Below are positions 35,538-46,411 of a stretch of 64,000 bases of DNA, piece by piece. Position 1 is the first letter of the stretch; every line of letters starts with the position of its first letter. The notes beneath the pieces are model-generated. The model had not been told where the DNA came from, searched no databases, and worked only from the letters and a program-made list of their open reading frames with translations. This DNA is from Terebella lapidaria (lineage: Eukaryota > Annelida > Polychaeta > Terebellida > Terebellidae): the NCBI GenBank assembly GCA_949152475.1, contig OX424558.1, positions 39,132,651 through 39,196,650 of the forward strand, written 5' to 3'. Both the position numbers and the translations under genes were made by a program.

Positions 35538-35906
35538 AGCTAAGCTATTGCACGCAACAAAGTAACACTGGTAGCGTGGGTTATTTTCATCTGCTTTACC
35601 TACTCGATTATTTCGAAATATCTGCCTTCGTGAGCAAATTAGATTCGAAATATGCGTAAATACGACTGTTTATCGACATGTAGTTGCCATTTTCGATTTT
35701 CACTACCATGTCATCATGATTATACAGGTGATTAACTTGTCCTTGGTGTATAGATAAGAAAATAATATGTACATACAAATAGGTGCCTTGATGTTAATAT
35801 GTCAATGCTGTGTTGGACAATGCAATGTTACTGTACTGAAATAGTAATGAACTGTTGGCTGAATTTTAATCTGTTCGTACAATGTGTTACGAAAATGCAT
35901 ATTGAA

Positions 35907-35912
35907 AATAAA
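35907..35912 (+). terminator. Polyadenylation signal of the transposase gene
   Basis: AATAAA 370 bp after the transposase stop, the first such signal downstream. Confidence 0.5.
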
Positions 35913-36091
35913 TAATCTTGGGTCAATTTACTGATTTATTGATACATGAACAAGTGAGAGTACTATACATTCTATGTGATAATCATTACCTCGGGGTTTT
36001 ACAACATTCATGTCCTACGGTCTTAACATTAAAACTATAGAATCTATACATATCCAAATCTGCTTTGGTAATAAATAATAAATAAATAAAT

Positions 36092-38600
36092 AAACGAGAT
36101 ACCATTGGCCTAAAGGCCAAACTTGTCGAAATCTTTTTCTACATGCGTGGCCTACTTTAAGCATAATTGAATGAGGTTTCCGACGGTGTAATCCATTTCA
36201 TTAAGGATAAATACTTACCCAGATACAATCCTATTTCGAAAATGGACGTTTGACGTCATGACGTCATTGTTGTTGAATGTAACGTGTTTAAACTCGGTAC
36301 ATGGCTGGGTATTAATATTCGACATAGGTTCCTATAATTACAGTCTAATAACTTCAAATTTGAGTGCACTGTGGATGTTTCAATGTTTGCTGAAAAGTCG
36401 AAAAATTGGTATGGCAGGCATTACGTTTATTGCGTCATAGCGGAATATCTATCATGGGAACGAATTGGACAGTAGCCCCCATAACCAAAATTCAACGAGC
36501 TTTCCAATGGTGCAATCCGCTTCTGTGTGCGACAAAAACTTTCCGATATATAGCCCCATTTTGGAAATTGACGTTTTGCGTCATGACGTCATTGACGTTG
36601 AACGTAGCGCGTTGAATCTTGGTATATCGCTGTATATTAATATTTCACATAAATTCTCATGATTACAGTTCAATACCTTTAAATTTGAGTGCCCTGTGGA
36701 TATGTGAAAGTTTGCTGAAAAGTCGAAAATTTTTTATGACAGGTCTTATGTTTATGACGTCATAGCGGAAAATCTATCAGGGCGGAAATGTATCGGACAG
36801 TACCCTCCTAAACCAGAATTCAACGAGCTTTCGAGTGGTGCAATCCGATTCTCTGTGCGACAAATACTTTCAGATATATAGCCCCTTTTTTTAAATTGAC
36901 ATTTTACGTTATGACGTCATTGACGTTGAACGTAGCGCGTTGAAACTTGGTATATGGCTGTATATTAGTATTTCACATAGGTTCTCATAATTACAGTTCA
37001 ATACCTTTAAATTTGAGTGCCCTGTGGATATTTGAAAGTTTGCTTAAAAGTAAAAAAACTTGTATGACAGGCCTTACGTTTATGACGTCATAGCGGAAAA
37101 TATATCATGGCGGAAAAGTATCGGACAGTACCCTCCTGAACCAGAATTCAATGTGCTTTCCAATGGTGCAATCCGCTTTTCTGTACGACAAATACCTGTT
37201 GCTATATAGCTCCATTGTGAAAATTGACGTTTTACGTCATGACGTCATTGACGTTGCACGTAGCATGTTGAAACTCGGTGCATGGCTGTGTAATAAAGTT
37301 CCACATACGTTCTCATAATAACAGTCTATTACCTTCAAAATTGAGTGCACTGTGGTTGTTTGAAAGTTTGCTGAAAAGCCGAAAAACTTGTATGACAGGC
37401 CTTACGTTTATGACGTCATAGCGGAAAATCTATCATGGCGGAAAAGTATCGGACAGTATCCTTCTAAACCAGAATTCAACGAGCTTTCGAGTGGTGCAAT
37501 CCGCTTCTCTGTGCGACAAATACTTTCAGAAATATAGCCCCATTTGTAAAATTGACGTATTACGTCATGACGTCTTTGACGTTGAACGTAGCGCATTGAA
37601 ACTTGGTACATGGCTGTATATTAATATTTCACATAGGTTCTCATAATTACAGTTCAAAACCTTCAACTTTGAGTGCACTGTGGATGTTTGAATGTTTGGT
37701 GAAAAGTCGAAAATTTTGTATGACAAGCCTTACGTTTATGACGTCATAGCGGAAAATCTATCAGGGCGGCAAAGTATCGGATAGTACCCTCTTAAACCAG
37801 AATTCAACGAGCTTTCCAGTGAAGCAATCCGCTTCTCTGTAAGACGAATAGTTTCCGAGATATTGCTCCATTTTTAAAATTGACGTTTTACGTCATGACG
37901 TCATTGACGTTGAACGCAACGCGTTGAAACTTGGTACATGGCTGTATATTAATATTTCACATAGGTTCTCATAATTACAGCTCAAAACTTTAAAATTTGA
38001 GTGCACTGTGGATGTTTGAATGTTTGCTGAAAAGTCGAAAATTTTGTATGACAGGCCTTACGTTTATGACGTCATAGCGGAAAATTTATCAGGGCGGCAA
38101 AGTATCGGATAGTACATTCTTGAACCAGAATTCAACGAGCTTTCCAGTGGTGCAATCCGCTTCTCTGTACGACGGATAGTTTCCGATATATAGCCCCATT
38201 TTTAAAAATTGACGTTTTACGTCGTGACGTCATTGACGTTCAATTTATTCGAGTGAAACTTCGCAGGTTAATGGAAAATATGAACATATATCAGTGTACC
38301 AAATTTCAGAACAATCGGTTCAAATTTGACTGCTGTGCGAATTTTTTAAAATTCGCCAATGATGAGAGATAGGGATTTTTCGATTTTCAATGATTTTTGG
38401 TGACGTCATCAATGGACCGATTTTTTTCAAAAACGTGCGATTCCGTCCTTGGGCAAATATCTTTCCATAGAAAAAGATTCGAGAAGTTAACGTTAAAACT
38501 GTGGCCGCTAGAGCGCACACAGACATACAAACAAACAAACAGACAAACATCCGCGAGTGACCAACATACTTGGCGAAAATCGAAGATTTCGCCAAGTAAT
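36092..38600 (+). mobile_element. Rolling-circle-like element with CRE-bearing tandem repeats, copy A
   Basis: Starts AAACGAGATACCATTGGCCT with a short hairpin (TTGGCCTAAAGGCCAA) and ends with the hairpin CTTGGCGAAAATC-GA-AGATTTCGCCAAG (38569-38596) then TAAT. The middle is about six tandem units of about 328 bp; each has one or two copies of the CRE palindrome TGACGTCA (in TCATGACGTCATTGACGTT and TTTATGACGTCATAGCGG). The 3' subterminal part has GTGGCCGCTAGAGCGCAC and ACAAACA repeats. A 3' hairpin, internal tandem repeats, no terminal inverted repeats and tandem copies fit non-autonomous Helentron-type elements; no Rep/helicase is encoded. Confidence 0.75.
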
Positions 38601-41286
38601 AAACGAGATACCATTGGCCTAAAGGCCAAACTTGTCGAAATCTTTTTCTACATGCGTGGCCTACTTTAAGCATAATTGAATGAGGTTTCCGACGGTGTAA
38701 TCCATTTCATTAAGGATTAATACTTACCCAGATACAATCCTATTTCGAAAATGGACGTTTGACGTCATGACGTCATTGTTGTTGAATGTAACGTGTTTAA
38801 ACTCGGTACATGGATGGGTATTAATATACGACATAGGTTCCCATAATTACAGTCTAATAACTTCAAATTTGAGTGCACATCCGCTTCTCTGTGCGACAAA
38901 TACTTTCAGATATATAGCCCTTTTTTTAAATTGACGTTTTACGTCATGACGTCATTGACGTTGAACGTAGCACGTTGAAACTTGGTATATGGCTGTATAT
39001 CAGTATTCCACATAGGTTCTCATAATTACAGTTCAATACCTTCAAATTTGAGTGCCCTGTGGATATTTGAAAGTTTGCTGAAAAGTCGAAAAACTTGTAT
39101 GACAGGCCTTACGTTTATGACGTCATAGCGGAAAATCTGTCATGGCGGAAAAGTATCGGACAGTACCCTCCTAAACCAGAACTCAACGAGCTTTCCAATG
39201 GTGCAATCTGCTTTTCTGTACGACAAATACCTGTCGATATATAGCTCCATTGTGAAAATTGACGTTTTACGTCATGACATCATTGACGTTGCACGTAGCG
39301 TGTTGAAACTCTTTATATGGCTGGGTAATGAAGTTTCACATACATTCTCATAATTACAGTCTATTACCTCCAAAATTGAGTGCACTGTGGTTGTTTGAAA
39401 GTTTGCTGAAAAGCCGAAAAACTTGTATGACAGGCCTTACGTTTATGACGTCATAGCGGAAAATCTATCATGGCGGAAAAGTATCGGACAGTACCCTCCT
39501 AAACCAGAATCCAACGAGCTTTCCAGTGGTGCAATTCGCTTCTCTGTGCGACAAATACTTTCAGAAATATAGCCCATTTTTAAAATTGACGTTTTACGTC
39601 ATGACGTCATTCACGTTGAACGTAGCGCATTGAAACTTGGCATATGGCTGTATATTAATATTTTCCATAGGTTCTCATAACTACAGTTCAAAACCTTCAA
39701 ATTTGAGTGCACTGTGGGTGTTTGAATGTTTGCTGAAAAGTCGAAAATTTTGTATGACAGGCCTTACGTTTAGGACGTCATAGCGGAAAATCTATCAGGG
39801 CGGTAAAGTATTGGATAGTACCCACTTAAACCAGAATTCAACGATCTTTCCAGTGGTGCAATTCGCTTCTCTGTACGACGAATAGTTTCCGAGATATAGC
39901 CCCATTTTCAAAATTGACGTTTTACGTCATGACGTCATTGACGTTGAACGTAGCGCGTTGAAACTTGGCATATGGCTGTATAATAATATTTCTCATAGGT
40001 TCTCATAATTACAGTTCAAAACCTTGAACTTTGAGTGCACTGTGGATGTTTGAATGTTTGCTGAAAAGTCGAAAATTTTATATGACAGGTCTTACGTTTA
40101 TGACGTCATAGCGGAAATCTATCATGGCGGCAAAGTATCGGATAGTACCTTTTTAAACCAGAATTCAACGAGCTTTCCAGTGGTGCAATCTGCTTCTCTA
40201 TACGACGAATAGTTTCCGAGATATAGCCCCCTTTTCAAAATTTACGTGTTACGTCATGACGTCATTGACGTTGAACGTAGCGCGTTGAAACTTGGTATAG
40301 GGCTGTAGAATAATATTTCACATAGGTTCTCATAATTACAGTTCAAAACGTTCAAATTTGAGTGCATTGTGGATGTTTGAATGTTTGCTGAAAAGTCGAA
40401 AATTTTGTATGACAGGCCTTACGTTTATGACGTCATAGCGGAAAATCTATCATGACGGAAAAGTTTTTGACAGTACCCTCCTAAACCAGAATTCAACGAG
40501 CTTTCCAGTGGTGCAATCCGCTTCTCTGTACGACGAATAGTTTCCGAGATGTAGCTCCATTTTTAAAATTGACGTTTTACGTCATGACGTCATTGACGTT
40601 GAACGCAGCGCGTTGGAACTTGGTGTGTGGCTGTATATTAATGTTTCACATAGGTTCTCATAATTACAATTCAAAACCTTCAAATTTGAGTGCACTGTGG
40701 ATGTTTGAATGTTTGCTGAAAAGTCCAAAGTTTTGAATGACAGGCCTTACATTTATGACGTCATAGCGGAAAATCTATCAGGTCGGCAAAGTATCGGATA
40801 GTACCCTCTTAAACCAGAATTCAACGAGCTTTCCAGTGGTGCAAACCGCTTCTCTGTACGACGAATAGTTTCCGATATATAGCCCCATTTTTTAAAATTG
40901 ACGTTTTACGTCGTGACGTCATTGACGTTCAATTGATTCGAGTGAAACTTCGCAGTTTGATGCATAATATAAATGTATATCAGTGTGCTAAATTTCAGAA
41001 ATATGGTTACAAATTTGACTGTTGTGTGAATTTTTGAAAATTCGCCAATGATGAGAGATAGGGATTTTTCGAGTTTTCAAGAATTTTTAGTGACGTCATC
41101 AATGAACCGATTATTTCCAAAAACGTGCGGTCCCGTCCTTGGGCGAATACCTATCCCTCAAAAAAGTTTCGAGATGCTAGCGTGAAAACTGTGGCCGCTA
41201 GAGCGCGAACAAACAAACATACAAACAGACAAACATACGCGAGTGACCAACATACTTGGCGAAAATCGAAGATTTCGCCAAGTAAT
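38601..41286 (+). mobile_element. Rolling-circle-like element, copy B, head-to-tail with copy A
   Basis: Begins with AAACGAGATACCATTGGCCT immediately after the TAAT that ends copy A and ends with the same hairpin at 41255-41282 plus TAAT. It holds about seven to eight tandem units of about 328 bp, the first partly deleted near 38878. Direct head-to-tail joining without intervening DNA suggests rolling-circle replication through a missed terminator, or unequal exchange. Clustered CRE palindromes persist in most units, although a few are mutated (TGACATCA near 39276). Confidence 0.75.
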
Positions 41287-42299
41287 AAATAGGGACAAAC
41301 AGACAAATTCACAGTCCAAAACTGTACGGGGTTAGCAAGTTTCAAATTTATATTCATTAGGTTCCGGAAAGAATTGAATTTCATGTCACATATAGATATT
41401 ATTCAATGCTATACCGATTATGTTGCAGCGATAACCACGAAGATTATCGAACCAACCAACAATAAATAAACAATGTTTTCGTATGCTGCGTCCATGATTA
41501 TGATCCATGGTCATCAGATGAGTGTAACGTATGGAACATTGTGAACAGTGTATTATTGACTAAGATATTACCTTCGGAATCATATATTACATCCAGGCGT
41601 ACATGAAGTGACATTGAATGTGATCAGCACCGGGGACCGGGTAAAGTAACAGCGAATGAAACGTTCTACCCAGAAATCAGTTACATTGAAGGGAAATAAC
41701 TATTTACTGGCGATGTGGATTAAATTGCTAGTGTAACAGATATATGAATGTACCCCTTTCACCATGGCATTAAAAAACATGTTGTAAATTTAGTCCTAAG
41801 GCCGTGGAACACGGCGAGGCGTTGAGCAAATGGTGAACACATCGGGGACCGTTGCAGCGGTCAACGAGACCCGACAAAAGTTTTGTATCAGTACATGTAC
41901 GTTGCACAAAACGGTGAGAACCTACATGAGGACGGTGAGGCGGTACAAAGCCATGATCTACTTGTTCTTGGGGGCATTGAAGTAGTATGGGGGGGGGGAT
42001 TTGGGGCCATTTTTGGCGTGCCCCCCATACTACTCATTGAGAATGGTGGCGGGCATTGTTTCGCCGGACCGATTATTACCTCGTTGAGATCGGTCTCAAA
42101 CACAGCAAAAGTGTTTTTGCATGCTAAAAAATCCTTCGTGATAGTAGATTTGTACAAGCTTTGGGACATGGGTACAAAATTTGTGCCGGGTCTCGTCGGG
42201 TCTGTATGGTGGGCTTATAACTAGTCCCATGTGACAGTTACATTACCTGCACATTACATTGCAAACCACGAAAATACACAATAATTCGCCTGCATCAAA
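41287..42299. other. Harbinger interior between the tandem element and the MADF gene
   Basis: No further gene is supported. Overlapping ORFs on both strands at 41883-42224 arise from a G-rich stretch around 41990 and match nothing known. It probably includes the 3' UTR of the MADF gene. Confidence 0.5.
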
Positions 42300-45200
42300 C
42301 TACATCTCGTTGAAACCGAGTACACGCAAGCCGCCACTGGTACTTGCAACTTGTGGTTCAAGCGGTTGTTGTGGGCAAGCGGACGGGGTAGAAACGGATG
42401 GGGGGCAAACGGACGGGGTACAAACGGGTGGTGTGTTGATGGGGTCCGCGACAAATTGTACATTCGGCATGAATTCACATTCATACATGAGTTGCTGTAT
42501 CCTCATTTTCGTGTACTGCCTTGTCATAGGGTTCATCCTCTGAAGGACTGGTGCCAAGCTCAAACAGAACATTTCTTCAGGATCACGTTGCGATTGTTGC
42601 GTATCTTTCTGCCGCTCCTTCAAGTACTTTAAGACCTGCTCCGTTGCATCCGAGGCGCTAAGAGGCCGCTTTATTCCCCTCGGGGCTCTGCTGCGTAGTG
42701 AAATAAGCACAGTAGTACCGTATTTGATAGATAGAGTCGTGTAGCCTATAATTAACTGCTTAACCGTTTATACCACTTCAAACGCACCTACTGGTTGGTG
42801 CAACTGGGCCGGGCAAGTCGGCAGCAGTGTTGCGCGACCGGTCGTCCTCGTCAGGACTTCCCTGGGTCTCCTCCTGATGTGCGACACCCTCCACCGACTG
42901 GGAACTGTCTGAGAACGCGTCCTCCTGGGGCAGGTTCGTTGTTCGACTATACGCAGTCATATAAAATATTGGCGTGTGAATGTTTGCATAATACATTCAT
43001 ATTTAATTACCGATACATTGCAAAACTTATTTACTTTAATATACGTTGGTGAAGTCTAATGCATTTTGTCGCTCATATGAAAAATGCTTGCACATTTAAG
43101 TGTACCTCGCTGAGTAGTTATACGCATCAAGGAAAGCCAAGCAACTCATGAATTTCCACGGCCTCTTGGTTTTTGCAGCCTGGCCACTGATGGATTTCGA
43201 CTCCCTTTTTTTTTTGAAATATGTGTCTCTGATGTTCTTCCATCGTTTACGAATATCTTCAACTGTGGACAACATGGTTGTCAATGGAAATTATGGTTGT
43301 ATTATGAGGATATGGGAAGTCACATAAGGCACATTTATTGATGACTACGAAATAGACCTCCGAGGTCCTTGAAAATCTCAAGATCACGCCTGACCCGATT
43401 TTTGTAAATTGGCTTCCACAAACAAAATGCCTATATGGTGCTTATGTTTGTATTATTAGCATATGGGAAGTTGTATTACCTCAGTCAGTCCTGAAGGTCA
43501 ATACAGTGGCCACTTTGTTGGATATTTGCCATTTGTAACAAAAATGGAAAATTTTGAAAAATGTACATTATTCCGTTTTTTTTAGAACTTGAAGAATTAA
43601 TCGAACGCATAAAGTAATACCATTTCCTAAATATAAATATGTGAAAAAAAGCCCTGTACACATTGTGGTGGTTAAATTTTTTCCATGTTACCATGGAAAC
43701 TAATTTCTAAGATCTTTTCAAAAATTCTTTGCGATACACTTTCATTCTCATTACATAGTAAATCCTTTGTAAATGGTTTGCAGTTAATGAGACATTAAAT
43801 AAAGTCACTGTGGTTGATATCCATCAACTAGTAATTTATTACTGACCTGGGGTGATTCCAGAATTTTGACACAGAGCATATGAAAAAGTCAATGTCCAAA
43901 TACCTCATTAGCAGTGAAAGTAACAACTTTGACGAGTCTATATTGAATACTGGATCTATTTTTTGTTCCTAAGCAGTCAAGTTTTGAAATATTACATGTA
44001 CTTATACTCAAATTCGCTTTGCTGTCAAACAAATTTTTTTTTCTTGGAAAACATTTATCGCTGATGATAAATGTGTCTATGATAGTTTATTTGGCGATGT
44101 GTTTATGGAAATGTTATTACCTGAGAAAAACTTCTATCCATTTCCTGATTGTCGTTATATCGAGGACTTAATATGTCCTAGAAATGTACATTTATGGTAA
44201 CTTTAGCCTGTAGTGCTGTACCTTTACCGAACACGCCAAAAACAATACATGTAAAGAATTTGAAGTGAAAAATCAATAAATTGACTCGATCATAAACTAC
44301 GAGATATCTTCATGGTATACACAATAGCACGCCCCTGGGGGTATGGTCCTCTTTGCCCGGGGGTCCATTTTGCCCGCACCGCCCCTACTAAACTGACTGT
44401 GTCCGGCTCATAAGTAACGTTACTATGGTGAACGTCACTAAGACAAACTCCCGACGGTATAGTTCATTCTCTATTGCTACACGTTTCCAACAGCAACCAA
44501 CACAGTCTTCCCTTGGCCATGCTCACAAGATAGGAAACCGTGTTTTTGCAATCATATATATTTCTGTCATTATTTTTCATATTTATCACTTGACTCAACT
44601 TGTCTTGACATTGTCAAAAGTCTGTCCATAAACTATCAAAACATATCTGACACAGCCTAACACATAATCATGGATAAATGATACCCAAGAGACGTGAAGG
44701 GTCTAGATCTAGGCCGCTATATATAGGCCTACTACCGGGGGTTTCCTTATCCGGGAGCGATCTTTCAGAAAATAGCATCTCACCGAATAAAAATCGAATC
44801 CGAATTATGGCCCATGGGCGATCTTTCGGGAAAGAGACGCACAGAGACGCACTCCCCCCCCCCCCCCTCCCCTTTTCAAGCATATATAACATAGACATAA
44901 AAGAAGCGTCACAGTAACAGAAATAAACACCACATGGTCACCCCGTTGTTATTTTGAAGCCCCTGTGACAGTTCCTCAAAAACTTGACACATGTTTGTTC
45001 CATGCATACACCCTTTACATTTTCATCGAAAACACGTTTATATGGAAAAAAAAAAAAAACCATCACCAAAATAAAAATAAAATGAATCCGAATAATCCCG
45101 GTAGGCCGGGCCCCCTTATAAATCCAGGCTAATGATATTAGGCCACTCCCGAGGTGTGTGTGTATGGGGGGGGGGGGGTCTAGAGGGGTGGGGGTACACA

Positions 45201-45383
45201 TATTCCAGTCGTCGAAATGAACTGAACATATCTCTTACCCGGCTTGTTGACGGTGGAGGCAATCTCTTTCCAGACATTTTCCTTGTAAAGAGTGTCTCGA
45301 TAAAATTTCGATTCTAAATTATATAAGACATCATGCTTACGCACTTCTTCTATCAGTTGCTCATCCATGATGATCGTGTTCAT
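42300..45383 (-). CDS. MADF-BESS DNA-binding protein of the Harbinger element, four exons
   Basis: Exons: 45383-45239, 43262-43106, 42946-42788 and 42690-42300, all with GT-AG sites (donors GG|GTAAGAG, AG|GTACAC, AG|GTGCGT; acceptors TCCACAG, GCGTATAG, CTACGCAG) and compatible phases, giving 283 aa. Residues about 6-95 form a MADF domain (Myb/SANT-related helix-turn-helix): LIEEVRKHDVLYNLESKFY, then VWKEIA, DIRKRWKNIRDTYFKKKR and WKFMSCLAFLD. Residues about 101-153 are acidic and polar. About 189-225 is a BESS motif (DPEEMFCLSLAPVLQRM), a protein-interaction module common in MADF proteins. The C-terminus repeats Thr-Pro-x-x-Cys (TPPVC, TPSVC, TPSAC). Harbinger elements typically pair the transposase with a Myb/SANT/MADF protein needed for nuclear import and end binding, and this is that partner. 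All exons are open, so it may still be functional. Intron 1 (about 2 kb) has low-complexity tracts only. Confidence 0.88.
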
Positions 45384-45459
45384 GAATGAGTTTTTCAGAA
45401 AAGTAACGTGCTTCTTAAAACTCTATTTCCATTCGCCACGTGCTATATTTCCCGCTAAA

Positions 45460-45647
45460 ATTTCAAATTGCCGCGCCGCGGCGAGGAAATCTTAGGAATT
45501 TGTTCTAAGTCGTTTTGCCGCGCCGTGCCGCACCGCGCCGCATCATGCCGCGTCGCTCCCGGTGTGAAAGGTGCCACTGTATCGAATAGTTTCTGAGATT
45601 TTGGCCGCGCTGCACCGCGCCGCGCCGCGTTCAGTGTGTAGGGGCCT
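45460..45647 (-). repeat. Harbinger right terminal inverted repeat and GC-rich subterminal repeats
   Basis: 45612-45647 is the perfect 36-bp inverted match of the left end. Inside it, 45468-45625 holds GCCGCGCCG, GCCGTGCCGCACCGCGCCGC and GCTGCACCGCGCC words, echoing the left subterminal block. The exact TAT duplicate follows at 45648. Confidence 0.92.
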
Positions 45648-45650
45648 TAT

Positions 45651-45918
45651 GTCTCCTCCGTCGTTCGGAGAGAGTAAGCCAGTTAACATCACTCAGTAAT
45701 GCTGAGGTATTGCAGCGAGCGGTTGCACCGGTCACAACTCTGGCAGCCTCTATTTGTAGCCTGTCGAGTTTGGATAAATCAGACTGTGTGGCGCCGGCCC
45801 ACACAACGTCGGCATATTCTATCGTAGGTCGAATCATCGACATATAAAACAGTTCTAATGATTTCCTGTCGAGTCGAAATTTAAAGGATTTGAAAAGCGC
45901 AATAAGTTGGCAGACCAA
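45651..45918 (-). pseudogene. LINE ORF2, RT thumb segment
   Basis: Contains LFYMSMIRPTIEYADVVWAG and LSDVNWLTLSERRRRH, standard for the post-catalytic region of CR1/Jockey-type RTs. The last residues toward 45631 are encoded by the Harbinger end. A frame change and missing residues separate it from the catalytic segment. Confidence 0.85.
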
Positions 45919-45985
45919 GATAAATCCCTTGTAAGAGTTACCCCAAGATGCTTGTGCTTCTTCACCTCTGTAATTTCCTTATCGG

Positions 45986-46309
45986 CTAGAATGACGGGGG
46001 ATGTTGACTTAAAGTGCGTTTGTTGGAAATCAGCAAAGATTCGGATTTGGATGCATTAAAAGAGACTAACCATTTCTTGGACCAATCATTGATTGATGAC
46101 AAATCGGCATTAATTTTCAGGGCCGTCTGTGCTGCATCGTCAACTTCAATAAATAATGACGTATCATCCGCAAATAATCTTATGCGGCAGTGATTGACAG
46201 CAAAAGAAATATCATCAATAAATACTAAAAATAGCAAAGGCCCAAGGACAGAGCCTTGAGGAACCCCAGCACATATATTGGACCAATCAGAGGATTGTCC
46301 GTTTATCAC
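45986..46309 (-). pseudogene. LINE ORF2, RT catalytic segment
   Basis: Contains GVPQGSVLGPLLFLVFIDDI and the catalytic box RLFADDTSLF with both aspartates intact. The ORF ends by a frameshift near 46020; the expected continuation (EVKKHKHLGVTL) is readable in another frame. Confidence 0.88.
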
Positions 46310-46411
46310 GACGCGTTGCTTCCTATTGTGTAAATAATCGGAAAGCCAATGAAGTAACTCACCCTTAATCCCACTTTTCTTCAGTTTAAATAATAAACCT
46401 TCGTGCCATAC

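Larger units (their letters stand above)
31665..45647. mobile_element. PIF/Harbinger DNA transposon with two genes
   Basis: The ends are 36-bp perfect inverted repeats starting AGGCCCCTACACACTGAACG. Flanking TAT at 31662-31664 and 45648-45650 is the 3-bp duplication expected for Harbinger elements. Inside are a DDE transposase gene (plus, 31847-35537) and a MADF-BESS DNA-binding gene (minus, 42300-45383), convergently arranged. The element is 13,983 bp, large for the superfamily, because two tandem rolling-circle-like elements (36092-41286) and repeats in transposase intron 2 (32909-34400) have expanded it; the core would be roughly 7 kb. It sits inside a LINE. Confidence 0.93.

Noticed and set aside
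35194..35565. 123-aa plus-strand ORF and minus-strand ORFs within transposase exon 3
   Set aside because: Out-of-frame shadows of the DDE domain.
41883..42224. 113-aa ORF on the plus strand inside the Harbinger
   Set aside because: Overlaps an equally long minus-strand ORF, depends on a G-rich tract and matches nothing known; likely 3' UTR of the MADF gene.
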